A DNA stretch of 64,000 nucleotides, from NCBI GenBank assembly GCA_030278955.1, contig JAOANR010000002.1:2852001-2916000 (forward strand), read 5' to 3'. This DNA is from Hygrophila difformis (lineage: Eukaryota > Streptophyta > Magnoliopsida > Lamiales > Acanthaceae). Within the stretch, counting starts at the first letter, position 1, and each line of letters starts with the position of its first letter. Made by a program: the position numbers and the translations under genes. This document shows positions 25,701 through 36,539 of this stretch, piece by piece. Below the pieces are notes generated by a model. It worked only from the letters and a program-made list of their open reading frames with translations, had not been told where the DNA came from and did not search any database.

Positions 25701-26562
25701 CTAACGCCACCGGTTTGGTGGATAGTGTGATAGCCTCACCAATCCCCCATTGCTCCCACTGGGAGGCGCGTCCGCTCATCCTATTCACCCAGGAAATATA
25801 CTTGCCTAAATTGCTATCATCATCAACCTCGGTCCTAGAAGCTTCGGCCTTTGATCTAGAAGTAGAAATACCACACTGGTGAGACCTAATAGCCTTAGTA
25901 TGGGATACAAAGGCACTCGTGAATGCAGCCTTAGTAATAGGGCACTGGCATGACAAAAATCCTTTCGCCGCATCTGCGTGCGCAGTCGTACTATGAAACG
26001 GCCGCATGAAGAGTTCTTCCGACTCCCGGCGGCGGTCGAAAGTGATGGTCTCGTCGTCAGAGTCTGGAATAAGCGGACGCTGCACGGAGCAAACAACACA
26101 AGGTTAACGGACACAAACGAAGGCCATAATAAGTAAGAATATGAAGCAAGATAGACCTGAATCATGAGAGGTGATAGAGTGGATGCCTGAAAGGTGTTCT
26201 GGACACCAACAGTGGCAGCCTGACTGAATGAGGGAGGAACTGATCTGGCAATATCCTGTATCGCGAAGCTACAAGGATGAGCTACTGATATCGGGTGAAG
26301 TAAAATTAGTGAACCTAATGAAACGTTCGAACCTGAAAAGCCATGCCGAGGGACGACGAGGCAGCAAATCCTGTCAAAGAAGTAAACCGGGCCGAGTCAG
26401 TGGCGCCCTGCCCTGAAGAGGACGGCGGCTCGTGGCTACGGATGGCGGCCTGAACAGTGGCGGCTGGTGTCCCCTGAGTGGCGGCCGATGATGACCGACT
26501 GTGAGTGGCGGCCTGAGCCAAAGGAGTGGCGGCCGGTGTGGTGTCGTCTACTAGATCCTATG
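22709..26562 (-). CDS. Antisense multi-exon gene of the Tat element with plant mobile domain
   Basis: Seven in-phase exons can be read on the minus strand from GT/AG signals: A ...26333, B 26255-26157, C 26079-24462, D 24384-23990, E 23916-23851, F 23777-23703, G 23631-23554. An exon H starts at 23484, and a coiled-coil tail ends at 22709. Exon C (539 codons) is uninterrupted and has plant mobile domain features (PMD; MAIN/MAIL1-like): LMGFWNSTVNAFQLPCG, GLRVDGAELT, WLQLWIQLYFP-like segments and a basic end KRRR. Exon D is acidic (DDESSDED). Exon A is Ala/Thr-rich from GCCGCCACT repeats. Its 5' start is uncertain; a stop lies just upstream unless another exon is spliced in. The tail has at least one frame change near 23215-23100. 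Tat elements are known to carry antisense extra genes of this kind. The function of the protein is unknown. I infer a nuclear, chromatin-associated role only from PMD proteins in general. Confidence 0.8.
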
Positions 26563-27005
26563 TCATGAATAAGATGTCGAATGACTAAAGAGTCAATTTT
26601 AAGTCAGCCTAACACCTAAGCATGATTTTATGTGTTCTCTAAATCCTATGTTATGATAAGTAATGACAAGCAAAGTGAAGATGAGTGATCTTCTGTGTTC
26701 TCTAAATCATATGTCAGAAGATATGATAACCAACGGCAAGCAAAGTGCAGATAGTAATCTTGCTAGATTCTATGTTATCAAGCATACATGTAATGGGCAT
26801 CGAAATCAACATACATGCATGAATTCGGCAAAATCAAGAGAAGCAAGTCCAACACAACAATTCAGTCCAACATCCGTTCTAATATCTAGAAACGCCAAGA
26901 TCCTAAGTCATCTATCCATGATCTCTCTCTTAGAAAATAACATATGTGATAGGCCTCCACACCGACATAACAAAAACCAAGATAAAAGATAGCTGATTCA
27001 CATGA
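26563..27005. other. AT-rich spacer upstream of the antisense gene
   Basis: Two or three loosely repeated segments occur (TTCTCTAAATC-ATATGT near 26635 and 26700). No coding sequence was recognised. A promoter for the antisense gene might lie here or in the adjoining GGCGGCC tract. Confidence 0.4.
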
Positions 27006-27009
27006 TCCA

Positions 27010-27830
27010 TGAAGCAAGTGACGCCCAAGGCGGACGGCGATGGCGGCCTCCGACGAAGAGCGATGGCTGCCTCTCGGAGTTAGGTGGCGGCCTCTCTCCT
27101 GATCTTAATGGCGGCCTTCGATGCGCGGGCGGCCCTCCGACGAAGGAAGGCGGCGGCCTCCGGGGTAAGTGGCGGCCAAAGGCGAACAAGGTGGCGGCCA
27201 AAGGCAAAAGTGGCGGTCTTCGCGCAAGGTGGCGGCCTCCGGCTTAGGGTGGCGGTCTTCGCGTGGCGACCTCCGGCTTGGTTGGCGGTCTCTTCACCAA
27301 AAAATGGATGATGGTGGCGGCCAAGCCAAGGCGATGGCGGTGGCGGTCACTGGCGTGGATGGCGGAGGCGATGCCGGCCTCCTCAAGGCAATGGCGGCCT
27401 CCGGTTCAAGGCAAGTGGCGGCCTTCGGGTGGCGGCTTCAAGGCAGGATGCTGCTCCAAGGTGACGGCGGCCAAGAGCTCGAGGGAGATGGCGGCCTCCG
27501 GGAAGAAGTATGGCGGCCTCCGGCTTGGGTGGCGGCCTTTTCACGACGAGAGGTGGCGGCGGCCAAGAGCTCGAGGGAGATGGCAGCCTTTCCACAACGA
27601 GGGGTGGCGGCCAAAGCTTGAATTGGTGGCGGCCAAGTGATCGGTGGAGGCGGCCTCGCGACGAGAGGTGGCGGCCAAGAGCTCAAGTGGTGGCGGCCTC
27701 CGATCTGATGGCGGCCTAGGTGGCGGCCTCGAGGCAGCAAGGTGGCGGCCTATCGGAGGTGGAAGGCGGCCTCAGGTGGCGTCCAGCGGCGCGGCGGCGG
27801 CCGGAGGTTCCCTGACAGCGGCGGCGGCCA
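27010..27830. repeat. GGCGGCC-rich degenerate minisatellite
   Basis: The heptamer GGCGGCC, often as GTGGCGGCC, recurs dozens of times at irregular intervals of about 15-35 bases. Both strands stay open for long stretches, but the predicted peptides are low-complexity and have no recognisable domain. On the minus strand the unit reads GGCCGCC, the same motif that codes the Ala-Ala-Thr repeats of antisense exon A (26340-26560). The tract may therefore be an expansion of that coding repeat or its 5' region. Confidence 0.75.
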
Positions 27831-28019
27831 AAGAAGAGAGGAGAAGAAGGGAGGAAGAGAGAGAGAATTTTTGCAAAAAAAATGATGACTTGAAGCTTTT
27901 GAAGGGTTTTTATATGGTTAGGGTTTTGTCCCTAATGGGCCGTAATGGGCCAAAAAAATTCCAAACCCTAAAATTAAGCGCGCAAATTTGTCTTAAAATG
28001 CTAATCAGACAAAATGCGC
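27831..28019 (+). other. Untranslated 3' region of the Tat element
   Basis: A purine-rich stretch (27836-27865) and TTAGGGTTT-like sequence precede the final purine tract. No gene is seen. Confidence 0.5.
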
Positions 28020-28031
28020 GAGGGGGGCATC
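28020..28031 (+). other. Polypurine tract of the Tat element
   Basis: GAGGGGGGCATC ends directly at the LTR start TGTTAACCC. It is the expected plus-strand primer. Confidence 0.8.
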
Positions 28032-28634
28032 TGTTAACCCAACAAAATTTATATAGCCCATCCAAGTTTGCCTGGCCCAGTCCATGGAAATATATCCGAA
28101 AGAGAGGACGCGTCTTCAGGTCAGTAATGATATATCCGGAAGGAGATACATTTTCAAAGTCTCAGTCCATAAAAATATATCCGGAGAAGATGACGCACTT
28201 TCAAAGGCCCAATCTATTTTTCAAAGCTCGGTCCAATTCAAGATTTATCCGAATAATGACCAAGGGAAGGTGGGCGACAAGGGAGTGATACAACCCTCCC
28301 AAGCTGTCAGTCCTCGAGCCGCCATCCTCTCGCGTGCGCCGTATGTGTCACAGAAGTCAAGGCCTCATTAATGGAGGACGGCGCCATCACGCGTCTCAGC
28401 CTGGGAGGGTGTCAGTCCCCCTCTCTATAAAAAGAGGAAGAGACACACTCCAGAGGGCATCACAAAACCCTCCAAAGGAATTGCATTACTATTTTTATTT
28501 CTGCATAATTTCTTTACCGTTCTTCAATTCTGCAAATTTTTATTTCTTTCACAGTTTTATTCAGTTTGCTGTATTTCTTTCAAAATCCTTGTAAACATCT
28601 TCATCATTATCAACCAAGAAATTCTTGGTTAACA
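28032..28634 (+). repeat. 3' LTR of the Tat element (603 bp)
   Basis: It begins TGTTAACC and ends GGTTAACA, an 8-bp terminal inverted repeat. A TATA box TATAAAAAG lies at 28426-28434. CTATG follows the LTR and is the predicted target duplication; its partner would be upstream of this window. Confidence 0.88.
28426..28434 (+). promoter_or_regulatory. TATA box of the Tat LTR
   Basis: TATAAAAAG is preceded by a CT-rich run (CCCCCTCTC). It is the only strong TATA motif in the LTR. Confidence 0.65.
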
Positions 28635-28925
28635 CTATGTCTGACAGGACAACAGAGGCTATTACTTCTCACAGGTTTTATAAACATCGGCAGCTGTAAC
28701 TATAAAAACACTCGAGTCTCTGGACATGAATGGACAAACTAATTTGTTTGTTTGTTCAAGAAAATTTTGGAGAAACTAGAAGAGAGAAACCATAGTGAAA
28801 TTATACGGTATGTAATATCATTTTTTGTGGATTTTTTTTTAAAAAAAAAACAAAAGTAAACTACTCCTACTTAGAAGTATAAAACTTTATTATTTATTTA
28901 TAGAAATAAAAGTTGAAAAATAAAT
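28635..28925. other. Flanking DNA between Tat LTR and MULE; includes 9-bp target duplication
   Basis: AT-rich with no gene. The last nine bases, AAAATAAAT (28917-28925), recur at 49109-49117 on the far side of the MULE. Confidence 0.7.
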
Positions 28926-29230
28926 GAGTCCGCACACGAAGTGCCCGGTCAGGTCCTGACAATAATCTTTTTTTGCCAGCCGCCAAAATTCCTTAACTTT
29001 TGTACCCGAAAATGCCAAAAAGGCCCTGGTTCATGTGTTGGTTCGTATACGAACCGGGTTAGGAAGCACGATCCATGGGATTAATTAGTAAGAGTGATTA
29101 AGAACGGCTGGATCGTCGTCAACGGGAGGGACCGTCCACGAGCCCTGAGTGTTGAAGACGAACCACGGTTCTACGTGGCAATGGATTCGTGGTTTTTTAC
29201 ATTGACCACGGTCCATATGGTTCGTGCACG
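28926..29230 (+). repeat. Left terminal inverted repeat of the MULE
   Basis: It pairs with the reverse complement of 48800-49108. Shared blocks include CCCGGTCAGGTYCT, TGCCAGCCGCCAAAATTCCT and ATGGGATTAATTAGTAAG. The repeat is imperfect, with clusters of TTCGTG/CACGAA motifs toward its inner end. Confidence 0.88.
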
Positions 29231-30060
29231 AACCTTTGCCCAGATGTGGGGCTGAATTTATTCTCCATCAGGCATTGGGAAACGGGAAAGTGGTTCGGTC
29301 ATTGAAGTGGTTCTTTTACGAACCTAGTATTATTATTCCGACCCCGGCATGGTGGACAGAATTTATTCCTGACCACCCACCATGGATGAAACCAATAAAT
29401 TTGAATCTCTAAATTATACTCTTTCATTTGCACTGTCCAACATTCATGTTTAACAGGAGAAATTTATAGGGGAAGCAAGATTTATCTTGCGCATTTTGGG
29501 AGCATCCAGTGAGACAAAGAATTGAAGAATTAAGGCTCCAGGGTACGACCACTCGGTAAGAGATTTATCTTTAAATTGTTGCTTTGAAATGGTTGTCTAA
29601 ATAAATTGTTAGTTTTCGTTTCGGATCTAAGTTATTTAATGTGTGTAATGAGTGATGTTGGTTTTGTTAACTCTAAATTGTAGATCTATGCTTCTTTAGC
29701 AATTGTATGTACTAATTTAGTTAAATTCCCTTTTTTAGTCATCATATTATATTTAGTAAATAAAGAAAAGTGATTTTTTTAAATTCATGGTTGCGTATGA
29801 TATTCTTTTTTTTTTAAATTTTATGTCACAGATTTTAAATTATTTTTTCTCTTTTATTATTATTTCAGAATTTATGTCAATAAATATTATTGTTGTTGGT
29901 ATTATTTATTTTAGATTCATGGTTACTATTATTACTTAATTTTAAATTAATGGTTACTATTATTATTACTTATTTTAGAATAATAAATATTATTGTTGTT
30001 GGTATTATTAATACTTACAGTATTACTAATAACTTAAGTATTTGTTACATTTGTGAGTTA
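29231..30060. other. AT-rich internal MULE sequence
   Basis: No gene is recognised. The sequence is TTATTA-rich with several ATTATTRTTG blocks. Confidence 0.5.
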
Positions 30061-30062
30061 TA

Positions 30063-30323
30063 CTCCCTCTGTTTGGAAATAATTGTTACATTTGCATAGT
30101 AGTTACTATTCACTGAGTAACTTTGATTCAAATTTTTAACACAATTATACAAGATAAAACATAGTCAAGTGAGATCTTGTTAGATTCGTCTAATCGCGTA
30201 GTTTTAGAATATTATATTTTTATAATTTTTATCATTACACAATTTGAGATATTAAGCATAAAAAATATGCATTGGATAACGTGGAAACGCAGGAATGTTA
30301 AAATTTTTTAAAAACGGAGGGAG
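30063..30323. mobile_element. Stowaway MITE (261 bp)
   Basis: The ends are CTCCCTCTGTT... and ...AACGGAGGGAG, flanked by TA on both sides (30061-30062 and 30324-30325). These are the classic Stowaway (Tc1/mariner-type) termini and target site. It has no coding capacity. Confidence 0.88.
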
Positions 30324-30325
30324 TA

Positions 30326-30372
<47 letters not shown>
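30326..30372. repeat. (ATT)n microsatellite
   Basis: About 15 units immediately follow the Stowaway element. Similar ATT arrays lie at 44250-44311, about 47391-47441 and about 48545-48590. Confidence 0.9.
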
Positions 30373-30377
<5 letters not shown>

Positions 30378-30429
30378 CATAATTATATTAAATAAGTAAT
30401 TTATTATCGTTTGTTTTGTTGTGTTATTT

Positions 30430-30690
30430 AAGTGTAAAATCTGTGGGCCGTTGTAAAATCTGTGAGCCGTTGTAATTTTGCGGTTCGTGGTCCTAGAGAA
30501 GCACTGGGACCGTGTTAATCTCTGTGGTTCGTGGTCCATTTGCAACCACGAACCACAGGGTCCGTGGTAAGCTATGAGGTTCGTGGTCGATGTGTGCACC
30601 ACGAACCCATAGACCACGAACCACAGGTCCATGTTAAATGTGTGGTTCGTCCAGCTGGCCGCCCACGAATCTGTTGGTTCTTGCACGGTC
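30430..30690. repeat. Subterminal GGTTCGTGGTC / GACCACGAACC repeat cluster
   Basis: About ten copies of a TTCGTGG-type motif occur in both orientations (for example near 30482, 30525, 30545, 30581 and 30612). The same vocabulary occurs inside both TIRs and at 42510-42608. Arrays of subterminal motifs like this are often transposase-binding regions in DNA transposons; that role is inferred here. Confidence 0.7.
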
Positions 30691-30892
30691 CTTTCCAGAA
30701 AACTATTGGTGTTATAGTAATTACTGTTATTAATAAGAATAGTGTTACTAATAATAATAATAGTCTTATTGGTGTTATCATTATTATTACTATTGTTATT
30801 ATTGCTATTATTATTGGATAAATTATTAACATATTATAGTTTATAATAATTAAAATTATTGTTATTACTATTAAACATATTTTATTATTGTA

Positions 30893-33557
30893 TGTAACAC
30901 CCCGGTTTTTGGTCACCCAGGTCGGGATGTCACCGCCACACCTCCCTAGCAAGACACGGTTTCTCCGAGCTTACTAAAGAGATGCAAGGCTATGGTTTTT
31001 CAGAATTTAAAATATCCAAACAGCCCATTCATATATAATTTAAAAATAATACATCAAAGTTGCAGCGGAAGATAATATTTACATATATATTGCAGCGGAA
31101 TTTAAATATAGGGCCAACATGGCCTAATCACGGGTTAAACAGGCCCGTTCATGCAACATCTAGTCTAATACAAAAAATTCAAAATAATATATCATCCCAA
31201 GCTTCCCGTGTATGCATATGACGATGCATAATTCTCAACTCTGGAAGAAAAAGAAATAAAAATGGTTTGGTCAGCACTACGTGCTGAGTAAGTTAACACG
31301 TACAAGATTATGAGGTTTCAAAGCCTTTATTTAAATTTAATGAAAACATGTACATAATTTAAAGAATTCATGTAATCGCATAATTTAGAAGACATGGATT
31401 CATAAGATCATCAATATAGCTTCCAACGTAATTAAATAAGTGGCCATAGTTTAAAAGCGCAATTTAATACAGATTTAATTTGGAATTCTCGCAACTTCTC
31501 GTTTCATATCTTGTACAGATCACCACCGCTAGGGCTCTTATGTCCGCCAGCCTTATGCTTGGGCTCTTATGTCCACAGGTATCATGGTCGATCTTTTAAC
31601 TAGAGTTAATCCGTCCGCTAGCCATACGATCAGTGTTTCGCTAGGGCTCTTACGTCAACCTAGACATACACTTGGGCTCTTATGTCCCAAGCCGCAGAGA
31701 ACATTGACAGTATCTAGCTTAGTCATAACCCACAATATTTTAATCTTCTCGTTTTGTGTATCGTGTTTCAAAGTATTTCTATCCATTTCAACCTCAAAGG
31801 CTAATTTCACCGTTTCCACAAGATTTCAAGTTTTGACTCGGTCAACCACAGTTTACTCTAAAATTCGTCTAAAATCAGATTTAATTTCAAAAATTCCGAA
31901 ATTTCACGAATGACTCCAAAACGTCGAGATCTACAACTTTTGTGTTTTAACTTTTTCGATCCTAGATACCGAAACAGGTCAACAACGTCAATTTTCGTCA
32001 GATCAAAAATCTGTCCGCGTTTTCACACAGCAGTTTAAAAGTTTCGAGATCTACCATAGCAAATGAACTCTAAATTTGATGAAATTTTACAGAGATCATC
32101 TTAAGACAATTATCTACAACTTTCATGTTCGGCTAATCGGTCTGGAACCTATGTCAAAAATGTGATCAAGATCGGACCTAAGTTCTGTCAAGAAATTCAA
32201 GATCTAATTTGAAGCAGTTCGGTTTCGGTTGGTTTTCACATATCAAATCGTTACGAAAAAATCTGAAATTTTACGGAGGTGTTCTTAACGTATAGATCTA
32301 CAACTCTTATGTTCAACGCCAAGCCTAGATCGGTCTAGATCTAAGGTAGAAATCACCAACAAGTTCGAATAAAGAATCTATCATCGTTTCAAGATCTAAA
32401 CCACAGGCAGGTCTGTTCGTGGTCGTTTTCGGATATCAAAACACGATGAAAAATTATGAAAATTTTACAGTAGATAGATCTAAGCCTTAGGAATGTTTTT
32501 TGTGTTTTACGTTTTTCCGTTTGAGGTCGTTTTAAGGTTCGGAAAAATTAGACAAAACTGTTGCGCCGTTAGAAATCACATGTGGACAGATTTACGAAAG
32601 ATTTGATTAAGTTTCTAGATTTAAATATTTTAACTACTCCCAAAACCATGTAAGTGTTAACTTACAGATTGTTGAGCGTCCGGGATCGTTGATTCGGAGG
32701 CGTGGCTTCCAGTCCTCCGTTTATCCTCTCCGTTTGTCGGGTTCTTCGCTCTCGATCCGGATCGGGGGTTTGGAATAGAAAAAGATCGAATTTAGGATTC
32801 GTTTTCGAATCACATATGGAAAAGAATGGATCAAGGCTTACCACAGCGACGGGGTCTCCAAAATTCGTCCAAGATACAGTCTTTGAGTGCCTCCGTGCCT
32901 CCGATGACTCCGGGATTAGGGTTTTCGAACGTGTAGAGAGTTGTAGGGTTTTGTAAAAGTATTCGGAGCTCCTAGGAGGTCTTATTTATAGATATCTAAG
33001 ACCTAGGGCGTCCAAGATCTGACCCTAAGAGTCTAGAGTCGAAGATGTTCAACCGAAAGTCGAAAAATCCGCGTTCGGGCGAGAGATTCACGCAACGGGC
33101 GAATCTGTCGCGTGGCGCGGTCGTGGCGCGTTCCACCCTCTTCGACCGCGCGGCCACCGTGCCGGCTTCGCCTGGACTTCGGTCCGGGCGGGGTCGTGCT
33201 ATCCGTCGGGTGTTTCCTCCTCTCTTTCGGACTTCTATCCCCCTATGTTCCCGGATTCGGATTTCCGGGGTATCTTCGGGCTCCGATTTCCTATCTTAAT
33301 TTTATTCAGACCTACATTTATATTTGGACTCGAGTTTATTGAGTCTATCGGTGTCAGGTCCCCGTGTACCCATTTATTCGATTAAATTGTCTTCGGCTTC
33401 CCGGGTTCTCGGAATTTTGATTCCTTTTAAATTTAAATTCCATTTCTCATCTTCTATGATTCTTTATCCCTTTTTCATGTTTATTATATTTATTTATTTA
33501 TTGTATTTATTTTATTTATTGTATTTATTTTATGTTGGAAAATTCCCGGGTATTACA
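30893..33557 (-). mobile_element. Solo LTR (2.67 kb) nested in the MULE
   Basis: The segment starts TGTAACACCCCGG and ends CCCGGGTATTACA. The 5-bp repeat TTGTA flanks it (30888-30892 and 33558-33562). There is no internal coding region or second LTR copy, so an LTR-LTR recombination product is the best reading. A TATA box in the context CTATAAATAAG reads on the minus strand (about 32982-32992), so the LTR probably points leftward. The TGTAATACCCGGG-type end is common in Tekay/Del-type gypsy LTRs; the lineage is a guess. GGGCTCTTATGTCC recurs near 31530-31690. Confidence 0.85.
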
Positions 33558-33676
33558 TTGTAATATAATTTATCTACACTTTATTATTTTTTATTGTGAT
33601 CTTATTTAAGTGTATTAATACATCGGTAAAATTGTTATGTTGTTACTTAAGGGTGGATGATCCACTACACAGAACA

Positions 33677-36444
33677 ATGTCTTGGCTTGAGTTGCTAAGC
33701 GGTAGAACATGGTACCAGGGCGAGTGGCATTCACACGACGAGGAAGAGCGAGGTCTGAACCGTAAGTTTTATTTTTACACTGCTAGTAAAATTTGTTTTA
33801 ATGGATACACTGTAGTGTGGTTGAAATACGTCATCTACATATTATGTTGAAGTAATTTTATAATGTTTACATGTGTTTGTGAAATTGTTTTTAATATAAG
33901 GGATACAAGATACACAACACTCAACAAATTACGACGCCGAACGAAATTTTCCATTCGCCAATTTAGAGTCGGGAAGTGTGATGGAGAGCATATTTGGCAC
34001 GACCCCGAAAATGAATATGTTTGGGCATGCAAATGTAGCCGGGAGCAGCCACGGGTACGGAGCGGTTGGTGAAAATGTATACGAAAGAAGCGCTATGGGT
34101 AATTTTGCTGGATATCCGAGCAGTGTTATCGGTGAAGGAGGGAGGCATTTACAATACGATGAGGAGCCGGAGCCGGCGGTGAATCTCGACGGAGATGCCG
34201 TAGAGCATGGCCATGCGGAGGATGCTGGAAATACGGCACGTGCTGAGGGGAGTAGCTCGGGATCGGAGGCTGAAGAGGATCCAGACCCACCCTTGCGTTA
34301 CGGTGGTGTGGAACAGTATTACAATATCCTCAGAGACCAAGAGCGGAATAAGGAACGGGTCGAGAAAGAGGAGCGGCCCGGGCTGCAAGCAGGGCATAAT
34401 CCGGTTTGGCCGAGGACTGAAGAACCATACATTGTCCCAGAGATGAGTCATGGGATGTGGAACCTTCCGCGGCCACACTTCGACTTACCGGAACGATTGG
34501 TGGACGAGCACGTGGATGAGACTGTGGACACATCATTTGCAGTCGGCTCAGTCTTCCCAAAGAAGGCGAAATTATAAGAAAAGCTGAAAAAATATCTTGT
34601 GGATTCTAGGTGTGGTTTCGATACGTGGAAGTCGGATAAGTCGAGGTATTGAGTGAGGTGTAGGGTTGATGGTTGCGAATTTCAGATGCGGGCAAGGGGA
34701 ACGGCATCACTTTGGACGGTGTACAGACTGGTCCCGCATACGTGCAGTGCAGACCCAGAGAGGCCTAATCCGACGACACTCCCATCGAGACATTTGGGCA
34801 GCTATTATGCCGCAGATATTGTTGTCGAGGAGAAGACGTTAGAGCATGTAATGATTCAGAGAAAGCTGCAGAAAAAAGGCGTCAATGTCTCGATCGGAAT
34901 GGCCCGGAAGATTAGGGACCATGCAATTTGCTCAATTTTTGGGGATCACGACAGTTCTTTCAAGATGATCCCTTCGTACCTACACATGCTGAAGGAGTCA
35001 AATGCAAATACGGTGACGGATTACGCGGTGGACATGGAGGGAAAATTCGGGCTTGCATTCTTTGCACTGGGTGCCTCGATTGCTGGGTGGCCACTTATGC
35101 GGCCTTTCATAGCAATCGACGGGACACATTTAAAGGGCAAGTACAAGGGTGTCCTCTTCGTGGCAGTAACGAAAGATGGAAACAATCAGTTATTCCCGCT
35201 TGCATTCGCTGTTGGGCCCACGGAGTCAATTGAGACGTGGCGGTGGTTTCTATTACAATTACACCGGGCACTACACCTGCAGAAAGATGTGTTGATTGTG
35301 TCCGATGGGGCGAAGTGCATTGGAACTGCGATTGAGCAGGTGTTACCAGCTATACGCCACGTCCTCTGTACGTTCCACATAACGTCCAATCTAGCTCGGT
35401 ATGGGAAGAGAGTGAAGGAACTGTTCACATCGGCTGCCTATGCATACAAGAATTCAGATTATAATCGTCACATGGATGCGTTGAAGCAGCAATGTCCTTC
35501 CGCATATATGCATCTACTGGAAAAAGTAGGGGAAGCGCGGTTTGCGCGTGTGAAGTGTCCTGTTCGTCGTTATGACATGATGATGATGAATCCCGTAGAG
35601 AGCATGAACCACGTATTGAAGTGGACGCGAAGGTTGCCTGTGTGCTCAATGCTCGACGTCATTCGTGCAACTATTGCTGATTGGTTTACGGAGCGGCACA
35701 GCGCCGCGTTGAGTGGCACTACTGTGTTGACTGACTGGGCACATGAGGAGCTGATGAAGGCGAAATATGAAGGACACACCCTGTCAGTGAAGGACACAAG
35801 GAAGTCCGACGAGTACAACGTCGAGCAGAACAACAAGGTGTACACAGTAAACCTTGGGTCGAAGACATGCACGTGCCAGAGGTTTCAGCAGCATTTGATA
35901 CCGTGTCCCCATGCATCGGCAGCGATTAGGTATCGACGGGCCCGAACCATAAGTCGGTTTTATAATAGTTAAGAGGCACGCCACATAATGTTTAATTAAC
36001 GCTCCAACATTTTTGCGCAGGTTTGTGAACCACGAGCAGACTGCATATGTGTCGCCACACTACAAGCGTGCGGTCCTCGTCCAGTCATGGAAAGCGCGAG
36101 TGTATCCTATGGACCACCCGACCGACTGGGTAGTACCGACCGCGATTGCCAACGCAACGTGCAAGACGCCAGACTGCCCGAGGCAGGCTGGTCGACCGAA
36201 ACAAAGTCGGATTCCATTGGGGGCAGAAGTAGCTGGGAATTCCAGAAGGCGGCAAACTTGCAGTGTGTGTGGTGCGGTGGGCCATAATTGGAAGAGGTGT
36301 CCTGGCCCGAGCGCCGATGTCGCCGGTCCATCCGAGTACCGACCAACCATTCCACACTTATGTACATCCTGTGGTGGCGCGGGACACGATGCAGCGAATT
36401 GTTTCATTTTCCTAGACTTAAATGACCCAGCTCCGTATTATTAG
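33677..36444 (+). pseudogene. MuDR-type MULE transposase, three exons, two in-frame stops
   Basis: Exon 1 is 33677-33761 (ATG; donor C|GTAAGT). Exon 2 is 33901-35956, and exon 3 is 36021-36444; both junctions keep phase. The order is an acidic N-terminal region, a MuDR DNA-binding domain (FPKKAKL through RCRVDGCEFQMRA), and a DDE core with D in AIDGTHLKGKYKG, D in VSDGAKCIG and E in NPVESMN. A SWIM zinc finger (CTCQRFQQHLIPCPH) and a C-terminal zinc knuckle CSVCGAVGHNWKRC follow. The reading frame carries TAA at 34575 and TGA at about 34650, both in the DNA-binding domain and both one C to T step from a sense codon (CAA, CGA). The catalytic residues are all present, so loss looks recent. Read-through, editing or a sequencing error cannot be excluded. 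Confidence 0.92.
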
Positions 36445-36539
36445 TAAGATGTATTATGCCGTTATTATTGTTATTTTATATATATTTTTAAGCATAACGA
36501 ACATGTGATCATTGTTAATAATGAATTAAACATCACCCG

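Larger units (their letters stand above)
18764..28634 (+). mobile_element. Tat-lineage Ty3/gypsy element, 3' part, interrupted by the Athila element
   Basis: The sequence after the Athila LTR opens in the middle of a protease region. It continues through RT, a first RNase H, an archaeal-type second RNase H and integrase. An antisense gene, a purine tract and a 603-bp LTR follow. The second RNase H after RT and the antisense extra gene are marks of the Tat group (Ogre, Retand and relatives). The 5' LTR, gag and the start of protease must lie left of this window. Confidence 0.9.

Noticed and set aside
27084..27740. Long open frames on both strands of the GGCGGCC tract
   Set aside because: The stop-free frames follow from the repeat and its GC content. 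The peptides are repeat translations with no domain.
29224..29412. Small frame at the inner edge of the left TIR
   Set aside because: It lies in TIR and subterminal repeat sequence, has no domain similarity and is not supported by any splice or promoter signal.
30893..33557. Complete non-autonomous LTR element
   Set aside because: No second LTR copy, primer site or purine tract was found inside, so a solo LTR is simpler.
33835..36407. Minus-strand frames opposite the MULE transposase
   Set aside because: They are shadows of the transposase exons without domains of their own.
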